Source of the DNA: Deltaproteobacteria bacterium
GTDB lineage: Bacteria; Desulfobacterota; Desulfobaccia; Desulfobaccales; 0-14-0-80-60-11
Direction: 5' to 3'
NCBI GenBank assembly: GCA_030018495.1
Contig: JASEFS010000008.1
Span: 53,781 to 117,780, forward strand
Length of the DNA stretch: 64,000 nt
In this document: positions 28,854-39,100 of the stretch, one piece after another
Layout: each line of letters starts with the position of its first letter
Position numbering within the stretch: the stretch's first letter is position 1
Program-made: the position numbers and the translations under genes
Notes under the pieces: model-generated
Database searches by the model: none
What the model was told of the DNA's origin: nothing
The model's input: only the letters and a program-made list of their open reading frames with translations

Positions 28854-30935
28854 TTACGGCTTCCGGATGATCCGGGCATCCACCGCCCAACAACCTGCCG
28901 GGGAGGCGATCAGCGGGTTTATATCGCATTCCTGCAGTTCGGGGTGCTCGACCGCCAGGCGCGACAAATTCGCCAAAGCCTGGGCCACCGCGTCCAGGTC
29001 AACCGGGGGCTCGCCCCGGAAGCCGGTGAGAAGGCGGTAAGACCTTAATTTTGCCAGCAGGGCGTGGGACTGGGCCATGCTCAGCGGCGCCAGGGTTTGG
29101 GCGGTGTCCCGCCAAATTTCCGTATAGACGCCCCCCAGGCCGCACACCATTACCGGCCCGAAAGTGGCGTCCTGCTTGACGCCCAAGAGAAGTTCCCGCC
29201 CTTGGGCCTGCTTTTGCACCAGGATGCCCTCCAGGCTTGCCTGGGCATTATCGCTTTGCACCTTTTCCTGCAAGCTGTTAAAGGCCCGGCGCACCTCCTC
29301 ATCATTGGAGAGATTGAGCACCACTCCTCCCTTATCGGACTTGTGGAGCCACTCGGGGGCGATCACCTTGAGGACCACCGGGTACCCCAGTTCCCGGGCC
29401 AGGTCTGCGGCCTCCCCGGCTGACTGGCACAAAGCGCCGGGCACAGTGGGAATCCCATAGGCCGACAAAAACTCCAGAGCCGCTTCACCCAGCAGGTTTT
29501 GCTCGGCCCGATGCGAGAATTTCCCAGGAGCGGGGGCAGAGATATTCAGATTCTCCGCAGGCACGGATTTGATCAGGTGATACTGGTGCAGACGCGCCAG
29601 CCCGTGGGCGGCCTGCTCCACGGAAAAATAGCAGGCTACTCCCTCCACCCTTGCCAAATTCCGGTTCAGCTCATCCCGATAGTCCCCGTAAAAAGCGAGT
29701 ACCAGGGGTTTGCCGAAGCGTTCCAGGTTCAGGGAGGCCACGAACTCGGGGGTGACGATATTGTTGCGGTGCAGGGGTGAAGACAGGCCCGGCAGCATGG
29801 CCATGACGCCGTCGATTTCCGGGTCGGCCAGAAAGCCCGCGATGGTTTCTTTGGCCACTTTGAGGAAATCCCCCGTCTTCATGCCGATGGGCCAGAGGTC
29901 CACAGGGTTGTGCAGGCGGTGCCAGTAGGGGCCTAAAGGCTCCACGGCCTCCTTGACGGCCTGCGGCAGACGGCCGGGTTGGAGGCCTGCCGCGGCCAGA
30001 GCGTCCAGGGCGATGATGCCCAAAGCGCCGCTGGGAGTGGCGATGCCGATCCTGGGGCCTTTGAGGGGCGGGAGTTTCCGCAAGGCCTGGATGGTGTCCA
30101 GCAAGTCCTGGGCATTTGCCGCCCGCATCACTCCGGCCCGCTCGAAGGCCGCGGAAAATACGTCGTCTGCGCCCACCATGGAGGCGGTGTGGGAGAGCGC
30201 GGCACGGGCCCCGGCTTCGCTCCTGCCGGTTTTCAAGACCACTATGGGTTTGGCGCGGCTGAGGCGGGCCGCAACCTCCAAAAATCTTCTCCCGTTAACC
30301 AGGCCCTCCATGTGCAAGGCAATCACCTCGGTTTCCGGGTCGCGTTCCAGATACTCCAAAAGGTCCTCAAAGCCCACGTCGCAGGCGTTGCCGATATCGA
30401 CGGCCTTGCCTAGCGGGCCGGTGAAGGACTCGGAACCCACCTGGGGCGCGCCGCTTTGGGCGATAAGGGTCACCCGCGGCGGCTGCATCACCCGGGGAAC
30501 GTCCACGAACGCGGTGGTGAAGCCGGTGAAGTTGTTCATGACGCCCATGGTGTTGGGGCCGACGATGCGGGCATTATGTTCTTTCGCCAAAGCCGTCAGC
30601 CTGGCCTGAAGTTTTCTCCCCTTGTCGTCGGCGTCCGCAAAGCCCTGGGAGATGATGACATATCGGCGGATCCCTTTGGCCAGGCAATCTTCGATGACGT
30701 GCACCACCCGGTCCCGGGCCAGGGCGATGACGGCCAGGTCCGGCGCCTCAGGCAGGTCGCGGATCCGGGAATAAGCCTTATGGCCCAGAATTTCTCCGGC
30801 CTGGGGATGGACCACAAAAATCTTCCCGCGGTAGCCGAAGCGCAGCATCATTTCCAAGCCGTTGTAAGCCCCGACGCCGGTTTGCCGGGAGACGCCGACT
30901 AACAGGACGGAGCGGGGATTGAAGAAAAGTTCCAT
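28854..30935 (-). CDS. Acetate/acyl-CoA ligase (ADP-forming), fused alpha-beta
   Basis: 693 aa; CoA-binding N-terminus FFNPRSVLLVGVSRQTGVGAYNGLEMML, GPNTMGVMNN, C-terminal ATP-grasp LGYPVVLKVIAPEWLHKSDKGGVVLNL. Confidence 0.9.
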   Translation of the reverse strand: MELFFNPRSVLLVGVSRQTGVGAYNGLEMMLRFGYRGKIFVVHPQAGEILGHKAYSRIRDLPEAPDLAVIALARDRVVHVIEDCLAKGIRRYVIISQGFADADDKGRKLQARLTALAKEHNARIVGPNTMGVMNNFTGFTTAFVDVPRVMQPPRVTLIAQSGAPQVGSESFTGPLGKAVDIGNACDVGFEDLLEYLERDPETEVIALHMEGLVNGRRFLEVAARLSRAKPIVVLKTGRSEAGARAALSHTASMVGADDVFSAAFERAGVMRAANAQDLLDTIQALRKLPPLKGPRIGIATPSGALGIIALDALAAAGLQPGRLPQAVKEAVEPLGPYWHRLHNPVDLWPIGMKTGDFLKVAKETIAGFLADPEIDGVMAMLPGLSSPLHRNNIVTPEFVASLNLERFGKPLVLAFYGDYRDELNRNLARVEGVACYFSVEQAAHGLARLHQYHLIKSVPAENLNISAPAPGKFSHRAEQNLLGEAALEFLSAYGIPTVPGALCQSAGEAADLARELGYPVVLKVIAPEWLHKSDKGGVVLNLSNDEEVRRAFNSLQEKVQSDNAQASLEGILVQKQAQGRELLLGVKQDATFGPVMVCGLGGVYTEIWRDTAQTLAPLSMAQSHALLAKLRSYRLLTGFRGEPPVDLDAVAQALANLSRLAVEHPELQECDINPLIASPAGCWAVDARIIRKP

Positions 30936-31136
30936 GTATCACCAATAAATAATTTGATTGCTATAAACAGAACAGCCGCTTGTATAAAAAAACGAGGGCC
31001 TGCCTCGATTATTCTTGCCCAGGGTGAGCTAATTTATTGCCGGAGCACAAAATATTATCGCTCATACCGGCCTCTCCTACAAGAAAAGCATTTTGATGAG
31101 GGTTTCCGCTACGACTTTTGGTCTGGGTCGTTTCTT

Positions 31137-31171
31137 CCTCTCCCCCCTGGGGAGAGGATCGAGGTGGGGGG
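31137..31171. repeat. REP-like CTCTCCCC/GGGGAGAG element
   Basis: CCTCTCCCCCCTGGGGAGAGGATCGAGGTGGGGGG. A related inverted copy appears to run off the window end at 63962-64000. Confidence 0.6.
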
Positions 31172-31196
31172 AAAAACCTGATAGGGGCCGGCGAGT

Positions 31197-31937
31197 TCAG
31201 TCCTCCGCCAGCATCTCCTGGAGTTCCAGGGCGTTTTGGGCCGCGTAGCCTGCCTGGTCGTTGTCGAAATAGCAGAACACGTCCTTGCCCCGGTCGGTCC
31301 AGGCTCTGATGTCCCTGGCCCATTTCGCCAGCGTCTCCCGGTCATAGCTGCCCGCATAAGCGCCGTCAGGGCCGTGAAGCCGGATGTAAACAAAATCCGC
31401 GGTCACTTCCTTGGGCGAAAGGTAGCCGGCTATTTCAAAAATACAGAAGGCTGCGCCGCGGTCGGCCAGGACCTGAAAAGTCTCATCATTAATCCAGCGC
31501 GGATCGCGAAATTCCAGGGCGAAACGGAAGTTTTGCGGTAGAGCCGCCAGAAAAGAACGCAGCCGCTCCGCATTGAAGGACCAGTGAGGCGGCAGTTGAA
31601 AAAGGATGGGCCCGAGTTTTTCTCCCAGATCCGTCATTCTCTCCATGAACTTGGCCAGTGATTCCTCCGGATCCTTGAGCTTCTTCATGTGGGTGATGTA
31701 GCGGGAGGCCTTGGCCGCAAAGATGAAGTCAGAAGGCACCGTGTCCTTCCAGGTCTTGAGAGTCGAGCTTTCCGGCAGCCGATAAAAGGAATTGTTGATT
31801 TCAGTGGTATGAAACTTCTGGCAGTAAAACTTGAGAAAATCCTCCGAGGCCACGGACCTGGGATAGAACGGCCCCTTCCAGTGCCCGTAATGCCAACCCG
31901 AAGTGCCGATGTGAATTCGCTGTCTATTAGCCATCAT
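31197..31937 (-). CDS. DUF72 domain-containing protein
   Basis: RIHIGTSGWHYGHWKGPFYPRSVASEDFLKFYCQKFHTTEINNSFYRLPESSTLKTWKDTVPSDFIFAAKASRYITHMKKLKD. Confidence 0.92.
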   Translation of the reverse strand: MMANRQRIHIGTSGWHYGHWKGPFYPRSVASEDFLKFYCQKFHTTEINNSFYRLPESSTLKTWKDTVPSDFIFAAKASRYITHMKKLKDPEESLAKFMERMTDLGEKLGPILFQLPPHWSFNAERLRSFLAALPQNFRFALEFRDPRWINDETFQVLADRGAAFCIFEIAGYLSPKEVTADFVYIRLHGPDGAYAGSYDRETLAKWARDIRAWTDRGKDVFCYFDNDQAGYAAQNALELQEMLAED

Positions 31938-31967
31938 CCAATTAACTTAAGCAGCAACAAACTTCCG

Positions 31968-32435
31968 TCAAGTTTCGCCTTGATGGGCTTTTAAGGTAAG
32001 TACCGGACAGGAAGCCAGTCGCACCACTTTTTCGGCTACGGAGCCGAAAATGAAGCGGCCCCAGCCCGTATGGCCATGGGTGGCGATGATAATCAAATCA
32101 ATTTGGTGCTCCTGGGCCGTCCGGATGATTTCCTGGGCCGGGTCGCCGGGAGTCAGCACCGACTGAACGGCCAGGTCTGGAGGCACCCTCTCCTTGATCA
32201 CCGCTTGCAGGGCTTTTTCTGAGGACCCAACCAGTTCCTGCTGATAAAGGGGGAGATCAAATCCCGGCGCAAAAGTGGCTTCGGTTACCGGCCCGGGAGA
32301 AGGAATGGGCGGGATGACGTGCATCACCCAGAGTTCGGCCCCGAAATGCCGGGCCACCTCTCCGGCCACCTTGAGAGCTTCATAGGAAGGCTGGCTGAAA
32401 TCCGTAGGGCAGAGAATTCTTTTGACGGCAAGCAC
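31968..32435 (-). CDS. Universal stress protein
   Basis: VKRILCPTDFSQPSYEALKVAGEVARHFGAELWVMHVI...IDLIIIATHGHTGWGRFIFGSVAEKVVRLASCPVLTL. Confidence 0.95.
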   Translation of the reverse strand: MLAVKRILCPTDFSQPSYEALKVAGEVARHFGAELWVMHVIPPIPSPGPVTEATFAPGFDLPLYQQELVGSSEKALQAVIKERVPPDLAVQSVLTPGDPAQEIIRTAQEHQIDLIIIATHGHTGWGRFIFGSVAEKVVRLASCPVLTLKAHQGET

Positions 32436-32480
32436 CGGAGCCTCCTGGTCCGAAGAGCTGGTTGACCGCCTGCTGCCGTT

Positions 32481-33365
32481 TTATTGGGCTCGCGGCCTGA
32501 TAATGATGGCTTCTCCCGGCGGCGGAACCCGGGGCGGCACATACAACCCCCCCTGAAGATTGCGCACCTGATCCTGCTCGCCGGGCAGCCCGTCGCCGAA
32601 GGGCGGCAGACTCCCGTCAGCGAGCGGCTTGCCGGGAAACCGGAAACCGGCGGGCGGCGTATCCAAAGGAAACACCGACGCCCGGGAGCCGTCCAGAAGG
32701 TCCAGGAGGTTTTCCAATGGCTTGACGTCGTCCCTGGTAAACGGCACCGGCGGCGTTGGCGGCTGATCGGCACCCACCTGGGTGTATTGTCCACTTTTTA
32801 CCAGCATCAGGCCCGCGATCTCCGGAAAAATGTTCCTCACTTCCAGACCGCATCTTTCAGGAATGACAGTCCTGTTAGTTTCACAGGCCCGGTAGACATA
32901 AATGTCAGTGCGATTGGGAAGCAAATACGTGAGCCACTCCGTGCCCCTCACCCCCATCACCGCGGTATGCGTTTTTATCACAAAATCCGGCTGGTCCGCC
33001 TGATAGATTTTGGCTACCGCGGTTTTCACCAGTCCCAGGAATACCTGGAGCACCGCCTGGCGCTGGCCTTTTTGGGGATCGAAGAGGTATTGCTCCACGG
33101 CCACCCGGCTTTCCGGCCCGATGGTCAGGACGGTGTCATCCACAAATTGGATCTGCGCCCTGGAGGCTGACTTGGTGCGGACGATATCACCCACCTCTAC
33201 CTCGCCGTTAAGCTGCGCAGGAGCGGCGGGAAGTTTTCCTTGCCGGAGAAAATCTACCCGCCCCTGCACCTGGATGAAACGGCCCGCCGCGGCCTGCGCC
33301 TGCACCACCGCAACCAAGCCCACCAGCAGCACCAGGAGCAGGCAGAAAAATCTGTTGGGTTTCAT
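32481..33365 (-). CDS. FecR-domain secreted protein
   Basis: Signal peptide; FIQVQGRVDFLRQGKLPAAPAQLNGEVEVGDIVRTKSASRAQIQFVDDTVLTIGPESRVAVEQYLFDP...VMGVRGTEW. Confidence 0.88.
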   Translation of the reverse strand: MKPNRFFCLLLVLLVGLVAVVQAQAAAGRFIQVQGRVDFLRQGKLPAAPAQLNGEVEVGDIVRTKSASRAQIQFVDDTVLTIGPESRVAVEQYLFDPQKGQRQAVLQVFLGLVKTAVAKIYQADQPDFVIKTHTAVMGVRGTEWLTYLLPNRTDIYVYRACETNRTVIPERCGLEVRNIFPEIAGLMLVKSGQYTQVGADQPPTPPVPFTRDDVKPLENLLDLLDGSRASVFPLDTPPAGFRFPGKPLADGSLPPFGDGLPGEQDQVRNLQGGLYVPPRVPPPGEAIIIRPRAQ

Positions 33366-33456
33366 AGCTCACCTCTATATCGCGCCGAGCCAGCGGCTTT
33401 CTCTTCCATATTGCCGGCGGCAGCTTTCAGCATCCCGGTTATCCTAAATAAAACAA

Positions 33457-34977
33457 TCAGTATCTGTACCCCAGTTGACCGCCGATGATGTGGCGCCGGT
33501 AATCATAAAGGGCGATATTGGAGTCGTCCCGCACATAGTAATAGTGGGCGTTGACTTCCAATCCCTTCCAAATATTATAAACGCCCTCGACCCCCAGCAT
33601 GTAAATGGTGTCATCCCGCTTGGGGTTGGCCGTAAACGGATTGCCGTCAAAGAAATTGTTGGTGTAAGGCTGAAAAGCCACTTCCATGAACCCCCGGACC
33701 TTAAACCGGTCCGTCAGCGGATATAAGGCCGTCAGGGAAACGCGGTAGGTATTGTTGTCCCAATTGTCTCCCGACGTGAAAAAATGTTCATAAGTGAAGC
33801 GCAACTGGAGAAAGCCCTGTTGATTTTTGAAGAAATAATAGCCGGCCAGGGACGCGGCCAGGTTGCGGCCGGTGCGGTCGTCTTCCTGGATGAATATCGG
33901 GTACCAATAATACTGGCGGGCCAGGCGCAGGTTGCCTTCGATGCCCCAGCGGGACCCGAACATGTAGAGATATGAAGGAGTCAAGGTGAAGGCAGTGTAA
34001 TATTTGCTGGAATCAACCGCGGTGTAGTTGAAAGTGAAAGGCAGCCAGAACCTGCTGTTGCTCCAGGTGTACATGGGCATGAGCCCTGCAACGTTGCTCC
34101 ACATGTCAAAAGCGGTGAGGCGGCGGTGAAAATTCTGGTAATAAGAGTAAAAGCCCCAAACCGCCCAGGGACCGCGCGGCAGAAAGTTGTATTCCAGGGT
34201 AGCCGTCTGGGTGTATACCATGTCTCCCTGCCCGGACACCACCTGGGCCGCGACCGGATCACCGGGTTGCAAGGTGACATTGGAGTCCCAGTCAAACCCC
34301 GCCGCGGCATTGAAGCGAAACCGCCGGGCATCCGGGGTCCGGAACTCCAGGGCCTGGACATATCCCTGCGCCAGCGATGCGGTTTGGGAGAGCGGGTCAA
34401 GCCGAATGGCCTCCTGCAGAGTGCGGCGGGCCTCGCCATAGCGATCCTGGGCCGCCAGGGCCATAGACTCCTGGAACTTGGCTTCCTGGGCCAGCTTGGG
34501 GTCTTTCTGGGCTTGGCGGAAGTGCTCCGCGGCCTGGGAATACTTTCTTTGTTTATAGGCCGCCATGCCCTTTAAAAAGGCGGTTTTCCCGGGTTCATAG
34601 TTCACCGCCTGCACCGCCTGCAAATGCGGCTCGGCCTGGCTCGGCTTGTCTAGGGCAATGAGGGTGTCAGCCAAAAGAAGTTGGGCTTCCGGATAATCCG
34701 GCTTAAGCCGCAGGGCCTCTTCCAGGAAGCGCTGGGCTTCCGCATACTGCAACAGGCGCCGGTTCACCTGGCCGAGCAAAAAAGCTTTTTCCGCAGTTTT
34801 GGGCCCCTTTTGCCAGGATCGGTTCAGCAGCTCCAGGGCTTCTTCGTAATTCTCCAGGCGCAACTGCTGAGCTGATTGTTGAAGGAGGGGGTCATCGGGG
34901 GGTGTTTCGGACCGGCAAAACGTGGGGCATGCCAGTGACCAGGCGCTCAACAGGAACAGAAGAATAATTGCCGCCAT
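33457..34977 (-). CDS. TPR-containing outer-membrane beta-barrel-like protein
   Basis: Signal peptide, several TPRs (YAEAQRFLEEALRLKPDYPEAQLLLADTLIALDK), C-terminal half of alternating aromatic beta strands ending GGQLGYRY. Confidence 0.8.
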   Translation of the reverse strand: MAAIILLFLLSAWSLACPTFCRSETPPDDPLLQQSAQQLRLENYEEALELLNRSWQKGPKTAEKAFLLGQVNRRLLQYAEAQRFLEEALRLKPDYPEAQLLLADTLIALDKPSQAEPHLQAVQAVNYEPGKTAFLKGMAAYKQRKYSQAAEHFRQAQKDPKLAQEAKFQESMALAAQDRYGEARRTLQEAIRLDPLSQTASLAQGYVQALEFRTPDARRFRFNAAAGFDWDSNVTLQPGDPVAAQVVSGQGDMVYTQTATLEYNFLPRGPWAVWGFYSYYQNFHRRLTAFDMWSNVAGLMPMYTWSNSRFWLPFTFNYTAVDSSKYYTAFTLTPSYLYMFGSRWGIEGNLRLARQYYWYPIFIQEDDRTGRNLAASLAGYYFFKNQQGFLQLRFTYEHFFTSGDNWDNNTYRVSLTALYPLTDRFKVRGFMEVAFQPYTNNFFDGNPFTANPKRDDTIYMLGVEGVYNIWKGLEVNAHYYYVRDDSNIALYDYRRHIIGGQLGYRY

Positions 34978-35148
34978 TTCCGCCTCTCGCTCGAAGTCGT
35001 GGGCACCGGATATTATTAACGTTGGTTACCATAGCATGTACCTTGAATATTTTCAAAGTTTTTTAGACAGATAGCGTTTTATCGCGAACATCTCCCGGGC
35101 TGCTTTTTGTAAAGCGCCGGGAGAGAAATGCAGGCAAATTTAAGATGG

Positions 35149-35490
35149 CTAAGCCGGCTGCCGGTTCCAGCGGGCAATTTCCTCGCACAACATATAGACT
35201 TCCTGGCTGTTGAAGCACCAAGTCAAGCCGGGTACGGAAGAATCATTGACCGCCTGGTATTCAGTAATTTGCGGACCGTGGAATTTGAGGACAGCTACTA
35301 TGTATAAGCCTTCATGCAGTCGGCTTTGGGAGATCCTCACGCCGTAGTCGTTCTTAAACCGGACCAATACCTGGTATTCCGATATCAGGGAGGAGGACCG
35401 CAGCGACGCGACGCTGCTCGCCAAACCTCCGAAAAATACATCAGGAGGAGGCCAGAAATCAGGCCATCCTTGTAAGGAGTTCATTTCCAT
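35149..35490 (-). CDS. Hypothetical protein, 113 aa
   Basis: Isolated intergenic ORF, MEMNSLQGWPDFWPPPDVFFGGLASSVASLRSSS...; no family recognised. Confidence 0.5.
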   Translation of the reverse strand: MEMNSLQGWPDFWPPPDVFFGGLASSVASLRSSSLISEYQVLVRFKNDYGVRISQSRLHEGLYIVAVLKFHGPQITEYQAVNDSSVPGLTWCFNSQEVYMLCEEIARWNRQPA

Positions 35491-35640
35491 CCGTAAACCT
35501 GTTCAGGGTTTTTTTTCCACCATCGCTCTGACGCATCGTTAAAAGTTCGCTCGCATCTTGGAGCCTGAGCATTATCACTTTCTTTACATCTTAAATTCTT
35601 CCGCGCGTTTGTTCCTGCTCTGCCTGGTCTTGCGAAGTCA

Positions 35641-35817
35641 TTAATAAAGCTTCAGACCGGCTTTCGGGTCAGGCTTGCCGGGTGGCAAATTCACCAGAAT
35701 GTTTTCTTTTTCCTCCACCACACCGCTGCCGCCGCATTCCGGGCAGACACCGTTCAAATAGGCGATCAAAGTGTAGCAGGTCGGACACTCCATAAAGCGC
35801 TTTTCTTTATTTGCCAT
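35641..35817 (-). CDS. Small zinc-ribbon protein, 58 aa
   Basis: MANKEKRFMECPTCYTLIAYLNGVCPECGGSGVVEEKENILVNLPPGKPDPKAGLKLY*, CPxC...CPEC knuckles. Below the ORF-track length cutoff. Confidence 0.7.
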   Translation of the reverse strand: MANKEKRFMECPTCYTLIAYLNGVCPECGGSGVVEEKENILVNLPPGKPDPKAGLKLY

Positions 35818-36136
35818 GGGGTGACCCCCCTTTTCTCCCAGGTTAGCTTAACCATAAAGCAGCCCGGGTTACGAAAAGGTTACAAAAAGAATTCTCCCCA
35901 TCTCCGGCTAACATTGAATAATATTTACTATATTTGAGAGGTCGCAGTTAAACGGGGGCAATTCAGGGAAAAAATAATTGCCCCTACGCCAATGTTTCAC
36001 TTGAAAGCGAATGCCAAGTCCTGTTTCCCAAAAGAAGCCGGGAATCACTTGACACTAAACTGCACCACAGGTAACTTCTTAATTACCGGTCAATTCATTG
36101 TTTTTCAGCAAAGCCGATCCTTTTAAGGTGGCAGGG

Positions 36137-39100
36137 ATGCAGCCGTCAGTGCACATCGCCAAAATCATCCCGCCTCAGGTTCCTCAAATACTCCCTCGCC
36201 CGCGCCTGATTAATAGCCTGCAGCAGCAAGAAGACAAAAAACTTATCCTGATATTGGGACAGGCGGCCCAGGGCAAGTCCACCCTGGCGGTGTCTTACGT
36301 CAACGCCTCTCCGGTGCCTTCGGCCTGGGTCAATCTCGGCCCCGAGGACACCGATGCGGTGACTTTGTTTTATCTGCTCGGGCACGCCTTGCAGCGGATC
36401 TTGCCAAAGGCGGATTTTTCCGCCGCCCTGTCCTATCCGGCCGTCGCCATGGGCCCCCGGGAGGAAGGGCCTCTTTACCGGAATTGGCTGGAGGCCCTCC
36501 TGGATCGGGTCCCCGGCAGGGTTAACATTATCCTGGACGGCCTGGACCGGCTCAGCCCCGGGGCTTCGGCTTTCCGGCTTTTACAGGCACTCCTGGCCGT
36601 GTTGCCCTCCAAATGCCGCTTGTTTATTCTCTCCCGGGAAATGCCGCCGGTGGATATCAGAAATCTGGCGGAGCACCAGGAGGTCTTCCGGCTGAACAAC
36701 GCGGATTTGGCCTTTAATCTCAGCGAAACCACCAAATACTTCCACACCATCCGCAACTTTCACCTGTCCGCCGGGTTGATTCAGCGCATTCACAGCCTCA
36801 CGGAAGGCTGGATCGGCGGCTTGGTGCTTTTCTGCGACTCCCTGGACTGGGTCCCGGAAAGCCAGCGGGAACGATACGTTTCCCAGGAACTGGCGGGGAA
36901 ATTTATCTGGAACATCTTCCATTACTTCGGCGAGCGGATATTCTCCCTGGTGCCTCGGGAAGTGCAGGAATTCCTTATCAAAACTTCCATCCTGGAGGTG
37001 GTGGAGCCTGATTTCGTCAAGGACGCTATGGGCCTTGACAGCCCGGAAGCCATCCTGGAGGAGTTGGTAAAGCGGAACCTCTTTGTGCAGCCCATTTACG
37101 ATAAAAAGAAGGGATTTTCCTACCGGTATCATCCGCTCTTCAAAGAATTTTTGCAGGGTAAATTCCAGACTTTGATGGCCCGGGAGCACCAAGCGGATTC
37201 TTATTATAACGCCGCGTCCCTGTCCGAGCGCCGCGAGGATTTGGAGGCCGCGGTGCGCTATTATCTCAAGGCGCAGGCTTACCCCGAAGCCGCCCAAGCC
37301 ATTGAGCGGGCCGGCCTGGAACTGGTGCGCCTGGGTAAAACCTCGGAACTGGCCCAATGGCTGGCGGCCCTGCCCGCGGACTTGGTGCGGCGAAAACCCT
37401 GGCTCCTCTTCTACCACTATATGACCGGGCGATTTCAAGGGTCCGAGGAGCATCTGGCGAGCCTTCAGGAAGCGTACGCGCTCTTTGCCGAGCAGGCGCA
37501 GACGCAGGGACTTCTTCTGTGCCTGGCGTATTTTTTGGAAACTTCCTTTTCCAGGGGCCGCCAGGCAATCCCCTCGGTTCACACTTTGCTGGCCCAGGCT
37601 GAGGCTCTGGTGGAGTCTCCGGCGGCGCGCGCCTTTCCCCTGGAGCAAGCCATTCTCTGGTGCCAGATAGGCTTTGCGCATTTTCTCCGCACCGGCAATT
37701 CCCGCAAAGGTGTATGGGCCTGTCAAAATGCTTACCTCTTGGCCCGGGATTTAGGCATCATTCCGCTGCAGTTCAGCGCCCTGGCCTACAGCCTGGGATG
37801 TCTCGCGTTTTTGGGGGAGTTCCAGCGGGCCGAGGAGGTCATCAGTGAGGCCCAGAAGTTGTGGGACAAATGCCCTCATCCAGAATTGCGCGCCGTCTAC
37901 TATGTTAATTTATGCAACTACCTATGGCTCAAAGAAGATTTTGCGGCCGCGGCGGCCGCCCTGGGCCAGGCGCAAGAAGCCGCTACGCAGCATGGCCTCA
38001 CCCATCTTCAGCATGTGGTGCTGCTGTACGATCTTGTTTTGAAAATCTACCAGGGGGATTTTCGCGCCGCGGAAGAGGTCGGCATCGGCTTGGCCGGTTT
38101 ACTGTTTTCGGCGGGCAATATGGTCATGTACGGCAGCGCCATGTTTCACCTGGGACTCGGCTATTACCGCCGGGCAGATTACCGCAAGGCCCGTGAGCAT
38201 TGCGCCCGCGCCGCGGAGATTCTCTCGTCCCACGAGGGCCAGTCCGATTTCTACCTGTTTATGGTCAAAATTATTTCGAGTCTGGCGGCTCTTCACTTGG
38301 GAGAAGACGCGGAAGTCGAGCAGGGCTTGGCAGAGGCCCACGCCCATTTTCAAGACATCGAATCCCATATATTTTTAAAAGAATCCCACTTGGCCCTGGC
38401 CCTGTGGAAATGGCGGCAAGGTGACACCGCCAGGGCCCGGGACCATTTGGAGGCCGGCCTGAAAATCGCCCAGGATCGGGACTTTTACCTGAACCTGTTG
38501 CTAAACCGCAAGGACATGCTCAGGGTCTGTACGCTGGCCCTGGAACTGGAGGCCGCGGCTGTCTGGGATTATGCCTCCCGCTGCCTCAGCCGTTGCCTGC
38601 CTGATTTGGCCGATGCCGAGCTCGCCCGGCTGGCCCGGCATCACAACCGGGAAATCGCCGACAAGGCCTGGGAAATACGGAAAACCATTCACCGGGCCAA
38701 CCTTCCCAGACTGCGCTTCCAGACCCTGGGAGGCTTCCGCTTCTGGCGGGGCGAGGTGCTGGTGGATGACAAGGAATGGGAGGGGCATCAGCCCCAACTG
38801 CTGCTCAAGGCCATCATCGGCCGCGGCTCCAAGGGGGTCCCCAAGGACGTCCTCATGGAAGACCTCTGGCCCGAAGCCCCTCCTGACCTGACGGAAAAAA
38901 ACTTCAAAGTCAACCTCCACCGCCTGCGCAAAGTCCTGGAGCCGGTCATGAACAAGACCTACGGGTCTTCCTATGTCCATCTCAAGGCAAACCTCATCTC
39001 CCTTGACCCGGAACTCTGCCATCTGGATATTGATGATTTTCTCTCGGCTTTGAGAGAGGCCGAGAGGGAGGAGGAGCAGGGCAACGCCAAACAGGCCGTT

